Shown piece by piece: positions 1 through 7,950 of a DNA stretch of 55,870 nt. Source of the DNA: a virus. The notes under the pieces were generated by a model. The model made no database searches, was not told the origin of the DNA, and saw only the letters and a program-made list of their open reading frames with translations. The translations under genes were made by a program, and so were the position numbers. The first letter of the stretch is position 1; the number at the start of each line of letters is the position of its first letter. The DNA is taken from positions 1 through 55,870 of IMG/VR virus record IMGVR_UViG_3300021961_000124; one strand, written 5' to 3'.

Positions 1-182
1 GCAGGTACATATTCTTTATCTTCGCAGTTATTATCCCAACCGCTAGGCATACCATTATAGCCAATGCTGATAATTCTATCATCTTTTACCACAATCGCAC
101 CTACTTGCAAACGTTTTGCTGAACTTAGTTTTGAAAATCGTTCTGCCACATCCATATAAGCGTCTATAAATTTTTGTTTCAT
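1..182 (-). CDS. Deoxycytidylate (dCMP) deaminase, N-terminal part, cut by window edge
   Basis: The first 60 codons are visible; the rest lies beyond position 1. The translation starts MKQKFIDAYMDVAERFSKLS and continues through a GAIVVKDDRIIS strand to GYNGMPSGWDNNCED, which is the N-terminal pattern of ComEB/dCMP deaminases before the zinc-binding HAE and PCxxC motifs (not in the window). The enzyme converts dCMP to dUMP, the substrate of the thymidylate synthase encoded just upstream, so the pair fits one dTMP pathway. No strong Shine-Dalgarno is seen, so translation probably couples to upstream genes. Confidence 0.8.
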   Translation of the reverse strand, partial: MKQKFIDAYMDVAERFSKLSSAKRLQVGAIVVKDDRIISIGYNGMPSGWDNNCEDKEYVP

Positions 183-201
183 TTAGCAACAAGCCTATAT
201 A

Positions 202-954
202 TCATTCGGGTAAATTGGTATCGTGTGCATCTAATAGATATCGTTTACGAACTCTCATTAATTTTGTCCATCCTTTGAATGACATAAACATTGATTGTAC
301 TATTGAGCTATGTCGAAGGTGTGTACTTTGCCGGATATTTCCAGTTCTACAATGTACAGTGTTCCTATAAATTGGTACTACTTGGCATAAAGGTTCACCC
401 TGCTTAATCAATGTAGTTACTGGTTCTTTTAACATAATATTAATTGGGCTTTGTAAGGCACCAATATCATGGTCAATTATACCGGGCATTGCTTGCCAAT
501 TCTGATCTTCGTGGTATAACATTGGAAGATATAGTAAACTCCAATCTGGTGCTGTATATGTACGCCATGGATTATCTAATTTTACTGGAGTTCTTACTTT
601 GAATGTCTTCTCCATAAAGTTAGATATTTGTTCAGGGTGGTGAAATCCGTGCTTGTAGGTAGGATCACTATAACGGGCTCTAACTGAACCATCATCCATA
701 GGATATATTTCTATATCACACCAAGCTGGAATTACATAACCTAGTCCAATATATTCACTTATACCAGGACATGCCTTAATTGTTTTTGTACTATCAATCA
801 TATGCTCTTGTTTATTAATAAAAGCAGGCATATTTGAAAATTTTTCAGGAACAAACTCTCTTGCAGGACGGATTGGCGCAAACTTTCTTGCAGCCCAATT
901 ATCTGTTTCAAAATATACTTGATATTTTTTCTTTTTGAAAAGATTCTTAAACAT
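202..954 (-). CDS. Conserved phage protein of unknown function (~250 aa)
   Basis: The start is taken at the ATG at 954 (MFKNLFKKKKYQVYFETDN), one base after the thyA stop, which suggests translational coupling. An in-frame upstream ATG at 1002 lies inside thyA. The protein is soluble, without signal peptide or membrane segment, and rich in Trp, His and Pro, with WCDIEIYPMDDGSVRAR and a basic C-terminus. The general look resembles the DUF6065-type proteins of marine phages, but I cannot confirm this. No function is assigned. It sits in the nucleotide-metabolism operon between thymidylate synthase and dCMP deaminase. Confidence 0.7.
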   Translation of the reverse strand: MFKNLFKKKKYQVYFETDNWAARKFAPIRPAREFVPEKFSNMPAFINKQEHMIDSTKTIKACPGISEYIGLGYVIPAWCDIEIYPMDDGSVRARYSDPTYKHGFHHPEQISNFMEKTFKVRTPVKLDNPWRTYTAPDWSLLYLPMLYHEDQNWQAMPGIIDHDIGALQSPINIMLKEPVTTLIKQGEPLCQVVPIYRNTVHCRTGNIRQSTHLRHSSIVQSMFMSFKGWTKLMRVRKRYLLDAHDTNLPE

Positions 955-955
955 A

Positions 956-1822
956 TTATACAGCCATCTCTGCTTTAATACTATCCATTGGATTGTAATC
1001 AATTAATTTATATTGGCTAGGTGTAGTTTTTACAAGTTCTACAAGGTCTTTAAATTTGGGCATTTCAAGTTGAGGTAATTCTCTTGGTTCTCTTGAAATT
1101 TGTTCTTTAACCTGTTCAAAATGATTTTGATAGATATGACAGTCACCGCCAGTCCAGATAAATTCGCCAACTTTAACTTGCAAAAGCTGAGCAAACATGT
1201 GAGTCAGCAAGCTATAACTAGCAATATTAAATGGTACACCTAAGAACATATCAGCACTACGTTGATATAGTTGGCAACTTAATTCACCATTGTGGATATG
1301 AAATTGAAACAGTGTGTGACATGGAGGTAGAGCCATTACATTTACACGATCAGCATTCCATGCACTAACAATATGTCTGCGACTGCTTGGGTTGTAGTAC
1401 ATGTTTTCTAGTACTTCTGCAATTTGATCAACAAACCCAATTTGTGCATCCCATGTACGCCATTGATGACCGTAAACAGGACCTAAATCTTTTTCAGTAT
1501 CAGTATTTGTGTAACCTAATGCTTTTGCCTGATTGTCAGCATTAGCGGTCCAAATAGTAGTCTTGCCTACTAGCTCTTCTCTAGGTTTACCATAGTGTAT
1601 TTCTGCAAGTCTGCGCTCGTCGCTTGATCCTTCAAGCATCCATAGTAGCTCGCTTACTACACTTTTCCATGCTAATTTCTTAGTAGTAACTGCTGGAAAT
1701 CCTTTGCGTAGATCAAAACGCATTTGGTAACCAAACACACAACGAGTTCCTACACCAGTCCTATCGTCAGCATCCTTGCCGTTTTCTAAAATATATTTTA
1801 GTGCATCAATATATTGCTTCAT
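956..1822 (-). CDS. thyA: Thymidylate synthase (ThyA type)
   Basis: Converts dUMP to dTMP with methylene-tetrahydrofolate, yielding dihydrofolate for the adjacent DHFR. At 288 aa it is full length. Visible motifs are DDRTGVGT near residue 20, the ELLWMLEG region, SSRRHIVSAWN (dUMP phosphate binding) around 146-156 and the catalytic Cys at about residue 168 in ALPPCHTLFQFH, followed by the YQRSADMFLGVPFNIASY block. The start is placed at the ATG at 1822, which overlaps the DHFR stop as ATGA and has a GGAAG ribosome-binding site; the more upstream ATG at 1837 would add only five non-conserved residues. Confidence 0.96.
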   Translation of the reverse strand: MKQYIDALKYILENGKDADDRTGVGTRCVFGYQMRFDLRKGFPAVTTKKLAWKSVVSELLWMLEGSSDERRLAEIHYGKPREELVGKTTIWTANADNQAKALGYTNTDTEKDLGPVYGHQWRTWDAQIGFVDQIAEVLENMYYNPSSRRHIVSAWNADRVNVMALPPCHTLFQFHIHNGELSCQLYQRSADMFLGVPFNIASYSLLTHMFAQLLQVKVGEFIWTGGDCHIYQNHFEQVKEQISREPRELPQLEMPKFKDLVELVKTTPSQYKLIDYNPMDSIKAEMAV

Positions 1823-2307
1823 TTTTGTTTCTTCCAAATTTGAAACATAACACCCGGATGTACCTCTTGACTATCTAGTGTAAATTTATCTTCAATATTG
1901 TCTAAAGATAAAAACGTATCACAATCATAATCACCCGGTATACGACTTAAATAAAATTCATCAATAATATCTAAAGTTTGATTAACAATTTTAGGTCCCC
2001 CAATAATCCAAGTAATGAGACCTCTGTGTTCTTCTGCCACATCTTTAACCCATTGATTAAGATCTCCCTGAATGTAATCGTGTGCTCCTGGATAATCGTT
2101 GGGTCTTGTTGTAACTAAAATATTCTTACGTTTGGGCAATGGACGGGGCATATGAGGATCCTCCCAAGTAGTGGATCCCATAATAACAACGTGCCCTGCG
2201 GTATTATTTTTAAACCACTGCAAATCTGTACTGTTATGTGACCAAGGTAATGTTCCATTCCTGCTAACACCACCACGATCGTCACAGGCTAATATTGCTT
2301 TAATCAC
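1819..2307 (-). CDS. Dihydrofolate reductase
   Basis: NADPH-dependent reduction of dihydrofolate to tetrahydrofolate, recycling the cofactor consumed by ThyA. The protein has the DHFR N-terminus [18 protein letters not shown] followed by LPW, then [10 protein letters not shown], and IIGGPKIV near the C-terminal third (the conserved Gly-Gly). I place the start at a GTG at 2307, overlapping the end of the ferredoxin gene by 8 bases and preceded by AGGAGCC; this gives 162 aa, the usual DHFR size. An ATG at 2358 would add 17 residues with no family similarity. Confidence 0.92.
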   Translation of the reverse strand: MIKAILACDDRGGVSRNGTLPWSHNSTDLQWFKNNTAGHVVIMGSTTWEDPHMPRPLPKRKNILVTTRPNDYPGAHDYIQGDLNQWVKDVAEEHRGLITWIIGGPKIVNQTLDIIDEFYLSRIPGDYDCDTFLSLDNIEDKFTLDSQEVHPGVMFQIWKKQK

Positions 2308-2644
2308 CTTGTCCTGGCTCCTCTGAAAAATGATTCTCAAACTTTTCCGGTACACCATCCCACTCAGATGCGTCTTCAGGAGGTGTACCTTTTTGTGTTA
2401 TATTTGGCCAGATTAAGCTATACTTTTGATTAATTCCAAACCATTTGTCTTTTTCAACTCCTAAAAATGCGTCTGAAAGTATTGCACCAGGGCCGCATTC
2501 TGGTTCGCAAACGCCGCAATCGATGCACTCGTCTGGATTAATTACTAGAAAGTTCTTACCTTCATAAAAGCAATCTACTGGACAAACTTCAACGCAATCC
2601 ATATTTTTACATTTAATACAGTTATCAGTTACTAGATATGTCAT
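2300..2644 (-). CDS. fdxA: 7Fe (3Fe-4S/4Fe-4S) ferredoxin, FdxA type
   Basis: A 114-aa electron carrier. Cys9, Cys12, Cys17 and Cys21-Pro, then Cys40-x2-Cys43-x2-Cys46-x3-Cys50, form the FdxA pattern with the [21 protein letters not shown] segment only slightly different from bacterial FdxA. The C-terminal ~50 residues follow the usual FdxA tail but lack the Cys-Pro after the last cluster (ECGPGA instead of ECP). Located between DHFR and the clamp loader. Possible clients are host ferredoxin-dependent enzymes or phage-coded redox enzymes; none is proven. Confidence 0.93.
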   Translation of the reverse strand: MTYLVTDNCIKCKNMDCVEVCPVDCFYEGKNFLVINPDECIDCGVCEPECGPGAILSDAFLGVEKDKWFGINQKYSLIWPNITQKGTPPEDASEWDGVPEKFENHFSEEPGQGD

Positions 2645-2645
2645 T

Positions 2646-3560
2646 TTATAGCCTTGATAGACGAATTAGTGTTGCAGCTAAATTAATTTCAGCATCTACA
2701 ACTAACGTATGATCTACTAATCCTTGTTTAATAATTAATACTGCTTGGTCTTGTTTTTCGTTGTCACCGAACATGTTAATGTTATCATAAAGCCAACGAT
2801 ATATTTCTTCCATTTCTTCTGGTCTAACTGTGCCACATAATAGCTTACGTGCTTCTTGAATTTTACCAGCTTTAAATAATTCTACCATTGCTAGTTTCCA
2901 GTCAGCTTCGTTTTTATCATTTTTATCAGGTGTATTTAAACTACTGTTAATAACATTTTGCTGTAACATGTTAATGCACTTACGTAAGTCTGGATATGTT
3001 GCTTTTACGTATGTGTCTAACGTATCTAGTTCAAACTGAATGTTTTCTTCAAGTAAAATGGTTGCTACTCTAGCAGTGAATTCAGTTTGGTCTACTTTAG
3101 CAATATGAAATCCCTGACAACGACTATGTATTGCTGGAATAATTCTATTTGGATAGTTGCAAGTTAAAATAAAACGTGCTGTAGTATGATACTCTTCCAT
3201 AACACCGCGTAAAATTGCTTGTGCATTTGGTGTTAGATAATCTGCTTCGTCTAACAATACAACCTTAAAGTTTCCAAATGGAATCATTTGGACAAAACTA
3301 GTAATCTTGTCACGTATTGTGTCTGCATTGTTTTCGCGACTAGCATTGATTTCCATTATATCTAATGGATTAATATCTAGCTCATTAAACAAAATTTTAG
3401 CAAGGGTAGTTTTACCAATGCCAGCATTACCGCTAAACAACAGATGTGGAATGGTTTGTTCTTTAATCCAAGAAGTTATTTGTTTTTTCTGTGCTTCATC
3501 ACGAAAAACATATCCTTCTACCGTCTTTGGACGCCATTTTTCTACCCATAGTTCTTTCAT
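2646..3560 (-). CDS. 44: Sliding clamp loader large subunit (T4 gp44-like AAA+ ATPase)
   Basis: Loads the phage sliding clamp (gp45) on DNA for replication and late transcription. The 304-aa protein has the N-terminal [13 protein letters not shown] box of clamp loaders, Walker [10 protein letters not shown] (about residues 44-52), Walker B VVLLDEAD, sensor 1 CNYPNRI and the arginine-finger HSRCQGF motif. Length fits T4 gp44 (319 aa). It overlaps the upstream 63-aa gene as ATGA, indicating coupling. The small subunit gp62 is not found in this window. Confidence 0.94.
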   Translation of the reverse strand: MKELWVEKWRPKTVEGYVFRDEAQKKQITSWIKEQTIPHLLFSGNAGIGKTTLAKILFNELDINPLDIMEINASRENNADTIRDKITSFVQMIPFGNFKVVLLDEADYLTPNAQAILRGVMEEYHTTARFILTCNYPNRIIPAIHSRCQGFHIAKVDQTEFTARVATILLEENIQFELDTLDTYVKATYPDLRKCINMLQQNVINSSLNTPDKNDKNEADWKLAMVELFKAGKIQEARKLLCGTVRPEEMEEIYRWLYDNINMFGDNEKQDQAVLIIKQGLVDHTLVVDAEINLAATLIRLSRL

Positions 3561-3748
3561 TCTTCACCTTCATCAGAGTCAACTTCTGTTTCTTTTTGTT
3601 TTGGTTTCGGCCTACCATAATAGTTTTTATATTCAATTTCACTTCTTTGTCCGTACGGAATTTTTTGAATTATACCACCGTTTTTGATAAATTCTGCAAC
3701 TGCATCTGTAGTCTCTTCTTGATCTTTGGGAACTGGATTCATGCTCAT
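3557..3748 (-). CDS. Small conserved phage protein upstream of gp44
   Basis: A 63-aa acidic-tailed protein with the core AVAEFIKNGGIIQKIPYGQR and YKNYYGRPKPKQKE. Short proteins with the same EFI-NGG and YKNYYGRP pattern accompany replication genes in marine T4-like phages, as I recall; their function is unknown. Both ends overlap neighbours by ATGA (stop/start at 3745-3748 and 3557-3560), so the nuclease, this gene and gp44 form a tightly coupled set. The C-terminal 15 residues are mostly Asp/Glu. Confidence 0.75.
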   Translation of the reverse strand: MSMNPVPKDQEETTDAVAEFIKNGGIIQKIPYGQRSEIEYKNYYGRPKPKQKETEVDSDEGEE

Positions 3749-4281
3749 TTTTTAACTCCTAACTCATTGTATGCTACTTGTACTGATTTAGCCTGAAAGT
3801 AGGCATCTGCAAGTGCGTTGTGAAGATTTGTTTGCATAGCTTTGCGTGGATCAACTTTGCACAAACTAAACAATGTTCGACTATCCTTTACTTGCCAGAA
3901 GTTATAAGGTATAGGTAGTTCTAGTGATCGATACATGTTTTCAACAATAGTAAGGTCAAAACCGTATCCGTGACCCCAAATAGTATCAACACCAACAAAC
4001 CAACGATTGAGCTGTTTTAATGCTTCTTCAACTGTAATAGCGCCGGCCTGATCAAACGCTTCTTCCATTGCTTTAGGATCTTGTTCCGACCACCATTTAA
4101 TAGTGGCATCAGACGTAGTTCTTCCTAAATGATCCTGATCGTCTATATCAATTTTAAAGTATATTTCGTCGTAGGGTTCATCATTGCTAAACGGGTTAAA
4201 TTTTACTGCCCCAAGACTTAGCACAGTTGAACTTGGACGAGTGTCCAAAGTTTCGAGGTCAATCATACCGTGGATTGCCAT
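3745..4281 (-). CDS. dexA: DEDD 3'-5' exonuclease (T4 DexA / RNase T-like)
   Basis: A DnaQ-fold exonuclease acting on DNA or RNA 3' ends. Motif I is HGMIDLETLDTRPS (Asp-x-Glu), the middle has STIKWW-like SDATIKWWSEQDP seen in T4 DexA, motif II is WGHGYGFDLTIVENMY, and motif III is HNALADAYFQAK. The start is set at 4281 (MAIHGMIDLETL), with AGGAAAA upstream and one base after the preceding small membrane gene; an in-frame ATG at 4320 would place 13 unrelated residues before motif I. 178 aa. Confidence 0.85.
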   Translation of the reverse strand: MAIHGMIDLETLDTRPSSTVLSLGAVKFNPFSNDEPYDEIYFKIDIDDQDHLGRTTSDATIKWWSEQDPKAMEEAFDQAGAITVEEALKQLNRWFVGVDTIWGHGYGFDLTIVENMYRSLELPIPYNFWQVKDSRTLFSLCKVDPRKAMQTNLHNALADAYFQAKSVQVAYNELGVKK

Positions 4282-4282
4282 A

Positions 4283-4450
4283 TTAATTTTTCCTATTTTC
4301 TTGTCCAATGCCAGAAACAATTAAAAACACATACAGGATTGGCCATGCCCAGCCTGTTAAAAAACCTGTAACATGCAAAATCATTAACGTAATGCCAGTA
4401 GCACCAGTTGTTCCAATACCAGTTTTTTGTGGTGGAGTAGGTAATTGCAT
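4283..4450 (-). CDS. Small membrane protein, first gene of the replication operon
   Basis: A 55-aa ORF, MQLPTPPQKTGIGTTGATGI at the N-terminus, then a hydrophobic stretch (ITLMILHVTGFLTGWAWPIL and YVFLIVSGIG) able to form one or two membrane segments, with a short basic tail. It has a strong AAGGAG ribosome-binding site at the correct distance and follows a consensus sigma70 promoter directly, and its stop is one base before the exonuclease ATG. Function unknown. Confidence 0.7.
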   Translation of the reverse strand: MQLPTPPQKTGIGTTGATGITLMILHVTGFLTGWAWPILYVFLIVSGIGQENRKN

Positions 4451-4475
4451 AAGAGATCTCCTTAGTTATACTAGT

Positions 4476-4504
4476 ATTATAACACCAGCTAACTAAGGAG
4501 TCAA
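4476..4504 (-). promoter_or_regulatory. Sigma70-like promoter driving the 4450 to 202 operon
   Basis: On the minus strand, TTGACT (4499-4504), a 17-base spacer and a perfect TATAAT (4476-4481), about 26 bases before the ATG at 4450. It lies in the gap after the BAX-inhibitor gene stop and is the best candidate promoter for the nuclease, clamp loader, ferredoxin, DHFR and ThyA genes. Confidence 0.8.
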
Positions 4505-4509
4505 GTAGT

Positions 4510-5184
4510 TTATTCTTTATTGCCGAATAAATTTAGCAACATTTGGAAAAGGTTAATGAAGTTTAGATACAGATTTAATGCAAATTGGATGCCGTATTTA
4601 GGATCGCCGCCTGATTCATAATAAATGTTTTTTGCATTTTGGGTGTCCCAAGCTGTAAGTCCTGTGAAAATTAGTACACCTAGTATACTAATAGTAAACA
4701 TCAAAGCACTACTTGCAAGAAAGATGTTTACAATACTTGCAATAACAATACCAATCAGTCCAATAAACAAAAAACTTCCAAAACTTGTAAGATCACGTTT
4801 TGTGCTATATCCATACAAGCTTGCGCTTGCAAAGGTAGCTGCTGTGATAAAAAATACTTGAGCTATGCTTGCAGCGGTATAAACCGCAAAAACAGTACCA
4901 AGGCTTACGCCCATAACTGCGGTAAATGTGTAATAGAAGTTTCTAATAGACTCGTAACTCCAGTCTCGCCCTGCAAAACTGTAGTATAGAATCATACCAA
5001 GTGGCGCAAAAACAAACAGCCAGAGCAATGACCCCATTGCCTGTAGCGCACCTGTTGAATATGTTAACCATGCAACAATACCACTAATGCCTAAGCCTGC
5101 GGCTGTGTGATTGTACATATTGAGCATAAACTGACGAAGGCCTTCGTCGTATGCTAATTGTGATCTATTTACAATTCTTTCCAT
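4510..5184 (-). CDS. BAX inhibitor-1 / YccA-family membrane protein
   Basis: A 224-aa integral inner-membrane protein with about seven hydrophobic segments. It shows the family features RNFYYTFTAVMGVSLGTVF, a FASASLYGYSTKRDLTSFGSF block (the GYxTKrDLt signature of YccA/TMBIM proteins) and the C-terminal GLTAWDTQNAKNIYY with the conserved Asp, followed by ALNLYLNFINLFQMLL. Bacterial homologues modulate FtsH or form calcium-sensitive channels; a phage copy might protect or tune membrane proteolysis during infection, which is inference. Ribosome-binding site GAAAGGAAAG precedes the ATG. Confidence 0.9.
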   Translation of the reverse strand: MERIVNRSQLAYDEGLRQFMLNMYNHTAAGLGISGIVAWLTYSTGALQAMGSLLWLFVFAPLGMILYYSFAGRDWSYESIRNFYYTFTAVMGVSLGTVFAVYTAASIAQVFFITAATFASASLYGYSTKRDLTSFGSFLFIGLIGIVIASIVNIFLASSALMFTISILGVLIFTGLTAWDTQNAKNIYYESGGDPKYGIQFALNLYLNFINLFQMLLNLFGNKE

Positions 5185-5195
5185 TTACTTTCCTT

Positions 5196-5591
5196 TCATG
5201 TTGTCTTATGTTCTTCGCAAGGTTCTTTGATGTACTGCTCTAAATTCGGAGGAAGCCATCCTTCCGGTTTAAGTACTTTTCCATCTTCACGCTTGCGAAC
5301 TTTTCTAGTCATAGGATCAATTTTTGCCATATTTGTGTTCATGACTTCTTTCCATGCACATTCGCCACACGCACCTAATGAGTTAATAGCACCAATAGTA
5401 ACAACTAGGATATCAATGAGAGCATCTAGCTGCTCAACCTTGTCATCTGCTGCAACGGCATCTCGAAGCTCACTTACTTCTTCATCAATTAAATCTCTGT
5501 AAAGCTTATATTGTGCTTCGTTGTATATGCCTACACTTTGATCGCAGGCTCTCATAAAGTCTGTTTGGTCTCTAAAAGGATTTGATATCAT
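5196..5591 (-). CDS. MazG-like nucleotide pyrophosphohydrolase
   Basis: 131 aa with an all-alpha NTP pyrophosphohydrolase pattern: a helix with LIDEEVSELRDAV (E-x-x-E) and, after a short loop, VEQLDALIDILVVTIGA (E-x-x-x-x-x-D), the metal-binding pairs of the MazG/HisE superfamily. The C-terminal half, with DPMTRKVRKREDGKVLKPEGW, matches the substrate-closing tail common in phage members. It likely hydrolyses (d)NTPs to monophosphates; the preferred substrate cannot be read from sequence. Its start overlaps the upstream 43-aa gene as ATGA. Confidence 0.82.
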   Translation of the reverse strand: MISNPFRDQTDFMRACDQSVGIYNEAQYKLYRDLIDEEVSELRDAVAADDKVEQLDALIDILVVTIGAINSLGACGECAWKEVMNTNMAKIDPMTRKVRKREDGKVLKPEGWLPPNLEQYIKEPCEEHKTT

Positions 5592-5719
5592 TTAAAACTC
5601 TTTGAATGTTCGTCTGTTGTGTCTTTTAATTTGCTGCTAAGATAATGTGCTATCACTACGGTCGCAAAGATTGTCGCAGCAATAATTACCTCATATAATC
5701 CATGAAGATCGTAGTTCAT
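5588..5719 (-). CDS. Small single-span membrane protein
   Basis: 43 codons starting MNYDLHGLYEVIIAATIFAT with one clear membrane segment (EVIIAATIFATVVIAHYL) and a polar charged tail. AAGGAAA precedes the ATG. Its TGA overlaps the ATG of the MazG-like gene (ATGA), so the two are translated together. Function unknown. Confidence 0.65.
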   Translation of the reverse strand: MNYDLHGLYEVIIAATIFATVVIAHYLSSKLKDTTDEHSKSFK

Positions 5720-5728
5720 CACATTTCC

Positions 5729-6142
5729 TTACAGGTCTAGGTCTGGTCGAACAAATGAACCTGGATCAATAGAAGCAGGACCGTCTGTGTATTCAGCACC
5801 GATTCTTACATCGTTAGGTTTTTCTTCCGAGTACATCAGAATGCTTTCAGCTTCCACCATACGAATTTCTACTTCTCCAGATCCTTCGTCAACTTTCATT
5901 CCTCGTGTCCAACGACCGTGTTCAACAAGTATCCAATCTCCAACATTGTATGCATCTTTGTTTTCAGGACCTTTTGCATGTACACGACCCCATCTAGGAT
6001 AGATACCGCGTGTTTTACCGTCGTCACTACCAATAATAATACCACCTTTAGTTGTTTGTTCACCAAAGTACATATCAACTACTAAAACCCTATTTCTTAT
6101 AGGTCGTAGCTTACCTTTTATAGTATTAAGATTCTGAGCCAT
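5729..6142 (-). CDS. 31: GroES-like co-chaperonin (T4 gp31-like)
   Basis: Partner of host GroEL, expected to help fold the major capsid protein. The 137-aa protein has the GroES barrel start LRPIRNRVLVVDMYF, a mobile-loop segment EQTTKGGIII followed by GSDDGKTRG, then GRVHAKGPEN and YNVGDWILVEHGRWTRG, as in gp31-like proteins of marine T4-like phages. The C-terminal ~30 residues are an extra acidic tail. The ATG overlaps the stop of the upstream gene as TAATG. Confidence 0.85.
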   Translation of the reverse strand: MAQNLNTIKGKLRPIRNRVLVVDMYFGEQTTKGGIIIGSDDGKTRGIYPRWGRVHAKGPENKDAYNVGDWILVEHGRWTRGMKVDEGSGEVEIRMVEAESILMYSEEKPNDVRIGAEYTDGPASIDPGSFVRPDLDL

Positions 6143-6489
6143 TAATCACCCTTTTTTACAAAATTGCCTTCGTCGTCCTCAACCCAAAGATCTTCTTCGA
6201 GCATTTCAACTTCTTCAGTAGTTAGCTCTTCTTTTGGAACAACAATTGCTGCTTCTTTTTTACCTGTGTGGCCTCTAGAATCAAGTGGTCTTTTTGAATA
6301 ATGATCCTTGATTATTTCTTCACGCTTTTTAACAATTTGACCGCCTGGCCCTAACTCGTCGCCACGGGCATTTACACGAGCATTTCCTACAGCAGGAGTA
6401 AGCTCATTCTTTTTGCGTAAAAATTCCATATCAATAGGCTTGCCTCTCATTGATCGGTATTGTTTACGTCCGGTTTGCATTTTACTCAT
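6142..6489 (-). CDS. Conserved T4-like phage protein of unknown function
   Basis: 115 aa beginning MSKMQTGRKQYRSMRGKPID, with the segment NELTPAVGNARVNARGDELG followed by PGGQIVKKRE, and a strongly acidic C-terminus. I recall very similar short proteins across marine T4-like phages without known function. The start at 6489 is chosen because an ideal AAGGAGG sits just upstream; 16 extra in-frame codons to 6537 overlap the PolIII-like gene and lack similarity. Confidence 0.72.
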   Translation of the reverse strand: MSKMQTGRKQYRSMRGKPIDMEFLRKKNELTPAVGNARVNARGDELGPGGQIVKKREEIIKDHYSKRPLDSRGHTGKKEAAIVVPKEELTTEEVEMLEEDLWVEDDEGNFVKKGD

Positions 6490-6515
6490 AATAACCTCCT
6501 TAGTTATATTTGTAC

Positions 6516-7049
6516 TTATCTCAAGAACTCTCGCCAATCTAGGCCATATTGAATAGAATTAATGCGATGCACTCCAATCAAATACAGTACATAGCTTGCT
6601 ACAGAGCTACCACGTCCAACACCCCATACAATATTGTTTTCACGCATAAAATCCACAAGATAAATCATATATCGTAATAAGTTAAACATATCACGATTTT
6701 CGTACTCTTTTAATTCTTCCATTACACGTTCAGAAACAGCAGTAGTCCAATAATTGTCTGCTGCTTTTTTTAGAATGTATTTGTATATATCTAAAGTCTT
6801 ATACTCGTCTGGCATAAACCATTCAGAACGTAAAGCTGAATCAAATTGTGTTTTATCAACATCTAAAGGCACATAAGTTGTAAGCTCACTAAGTCCTTGC
6901 TCACGCATTGCAGCATTGAATTTGCTAATTTCTTCATCGGGTGTACATAACACCACATGAACTTTATCTGCATGACCTGAATAGATCATGTCAATAAGGT
7001 CGCGATTAGTGAAGCGGGGTATTCCTAGTTCATCTGTTATCATTAGCAT
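6516..7049 (-). CDS. DNA polymerase III alpha-like fragment lacking the catalytic aspartates
   Basis: 177 aa resembling the end of the PHP-palm region of bacterial C-family polymerases: a helix-rich segment then NNIVWGVGRGSSVASYVLYL and IGVHRINSIQYGLDWREFLR, which aligns with the G-x-GRGSaaGSLvaY...I..idPl...L.FeRFL motif. The ORF stops just where the PDIDxD catalytic loop would follow, so it cannot be a polymerase on its own. It may be a nucleotide- or DNA-binding remnant or a regulatory protein. The promoter at 7056-7084 would start transcription about at its ATG. Confidence 0.72.
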   Translation of the reverse strand: MLMITDELGIPRFTNRDLIDMIYSGHADKVHVVLCTPDEEISKFNAAMREQGLSELTTYVPLDVDKTQFDSALRSEWFMPDEYKTLDIYKYILKKAADNYWTTAVSERVMEELKEYENRDMFNLLRYMIYLVDFMRENNIVWGVGRGSSVASYVLYLIGVHRINSIQYGLDWREFLR

Positions 7050-7055
7050 TCTTAC

Positions 7056-7084
7056 AGTTTAACTGATGTTAATTAAACTGTCAA
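7056..7084 (-). promoter_or_regulatory. Sigma70-like promoter inside the 3' end of the next gene
   Basis: On the minus strand TTGACA (7079-7084), 17-base spacer, TAAACT (7056-7061). The predicted transcription start falls at or within a few bases of the ATG at 7049, so the downstream mRNA would have almost no leader. Confidence 0.65.
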
Positions 7085-7298
7085 GTGAATTATTTGGATC
7101 TTGTTGGTCTTTTAAACGTTGAAACTCTATAGCTCTACGAGTATGAAGTTCTTGTTTATAAATTTCAAGTATATTAACAATTTGTGACTGTACGCTGGTA
7201 TTGTTAGTTTGAAAATATTTGCGCTGGAGATCGTGAATTTTGTTCTCTAGCTCGTGTAGTGTTAAATTGGACAAATTGTCAATTAACGGATTAAGCAT
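7059..7298 (-). CDS. Small helical phage protein
   Basis: 79 aa, MLNPLIDNLSNLTLHELENK start, rich in Leu, Gln, Asn and predicted helical throughout (ELENKIHDLQRKYF and IVNILEIYKQELHTRRAIEF), possibly a coiled coil. It directly follows the fibre gene at 7301-7915 with two bases between. Function unknown; its 3' end carries a promoter for the PolIII-like gene. Confidence 0.6.
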   Translation of the reverse strand: MLNPLIDNLSNLTLHELENKIHDLQRKYFQTNNTSVQSQIVNILEIYKQELHTRRAIEFQRLKDQQDPNNSLDSLINIS

Positions 7299-7300
7299 TA

Positions 7301-7915
7301 TTACTCGCTATAAACGCCTTTGTATTCAGCAAAAACAGTTAGTCCCCCATTATACGACCAAAAATCGATGATAACAGGGTTATCTATTCCGTCAACTAGT
7401 AGTGTAGCTGGCCAATTTGGACTTTTCTTAATTACTCCGCCAGATGTGTTAAATGTAACAGTTTTGGCAACATCGTCTGAGCAAGTTAATTCTACAGTTA
7501 GTTTTGCAAGTCTGTTTTCAATATCAGTACTTGGCCAGTTAGATAGAGTAAATGCCAATCCAGCGTTCTCTGTTCCAATGTTTATATTTACACTCTGGTA
7601 ACGGCCGTCTAAAAATGATATTTCAGGATCTACATCAGTTTCATCTAATGTTATTGAAACAACTGTTACTGATCCTTTATTAAAATAAGTTTCTGTGACA
7701 ACTTCTAAACTTGCATCAATGATGTGCGATCCGTTGAAATCGCTATTTTCATCTTTTCTAGCTGCATTATTTTGTAAATCTGTAATTTCTGTTGCTGCAT
7801 AAGAAAAGTTTTGCTTTATAATAGCAAAATTATCACGGAAACCTTGTGTGTCGTTATCTACGCCTGCAACCGGATATGTTGCATCGATAGTACTGCTTGA
7901 TATGCTACTGGCCAT
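7301..7915 (-). CDS. Virion-associated fibre/adapter protein
   Basis: 204 aa. The N-terminus contains VAGVDNDTQGFRDNFAIIKQ then NFSYAATEI, a diverged version of the N-terminal module shared with the fibre proteins at 11508, 17787 and 18330. The rest is beta-rich with many Thr/Val/Asp and no catalytic motif, typical of tail-fibre or baseplate-attached proteins. A TATAAATA late promoter stands about 24 bases upstream, consistent with structural expression late in infection. Confidence 0.65.
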   Translation of the reverse strand: MASSISSSTIDATYPVAGVDNDTQGFRDNFAIIKQNFSYAATEITDLQNNAARKDENSDFNGSHIIDASLEVVTETYFNKGSVTVVSITLDETDVDPEISFLDGRYQSVNINIGTENAGLAFTLSNWPSTDIENRLAKLTVELTCSDDVAKTVTFNTSGGVIKKSPNWPATLLVDGIDNPVIIDFWSYNGGLTVFAEYKGVYSE

Positions 7916-7938
7916 TTTTTATCCTCATTAGTTAACTA

Positions 7939-7946
7939 TATTTATA
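7939..7946 (-). promoter_or_regulatory. T4-type late promoter (TATAAATA)
   Basis: Exact TATAAATA octamer on the minus strand, about 24 bases before the ATG at 7915, with a GAGGATAA ribosome-binding site between. Confidence 0.7.
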
Positions 7947-7950
7947 CACT

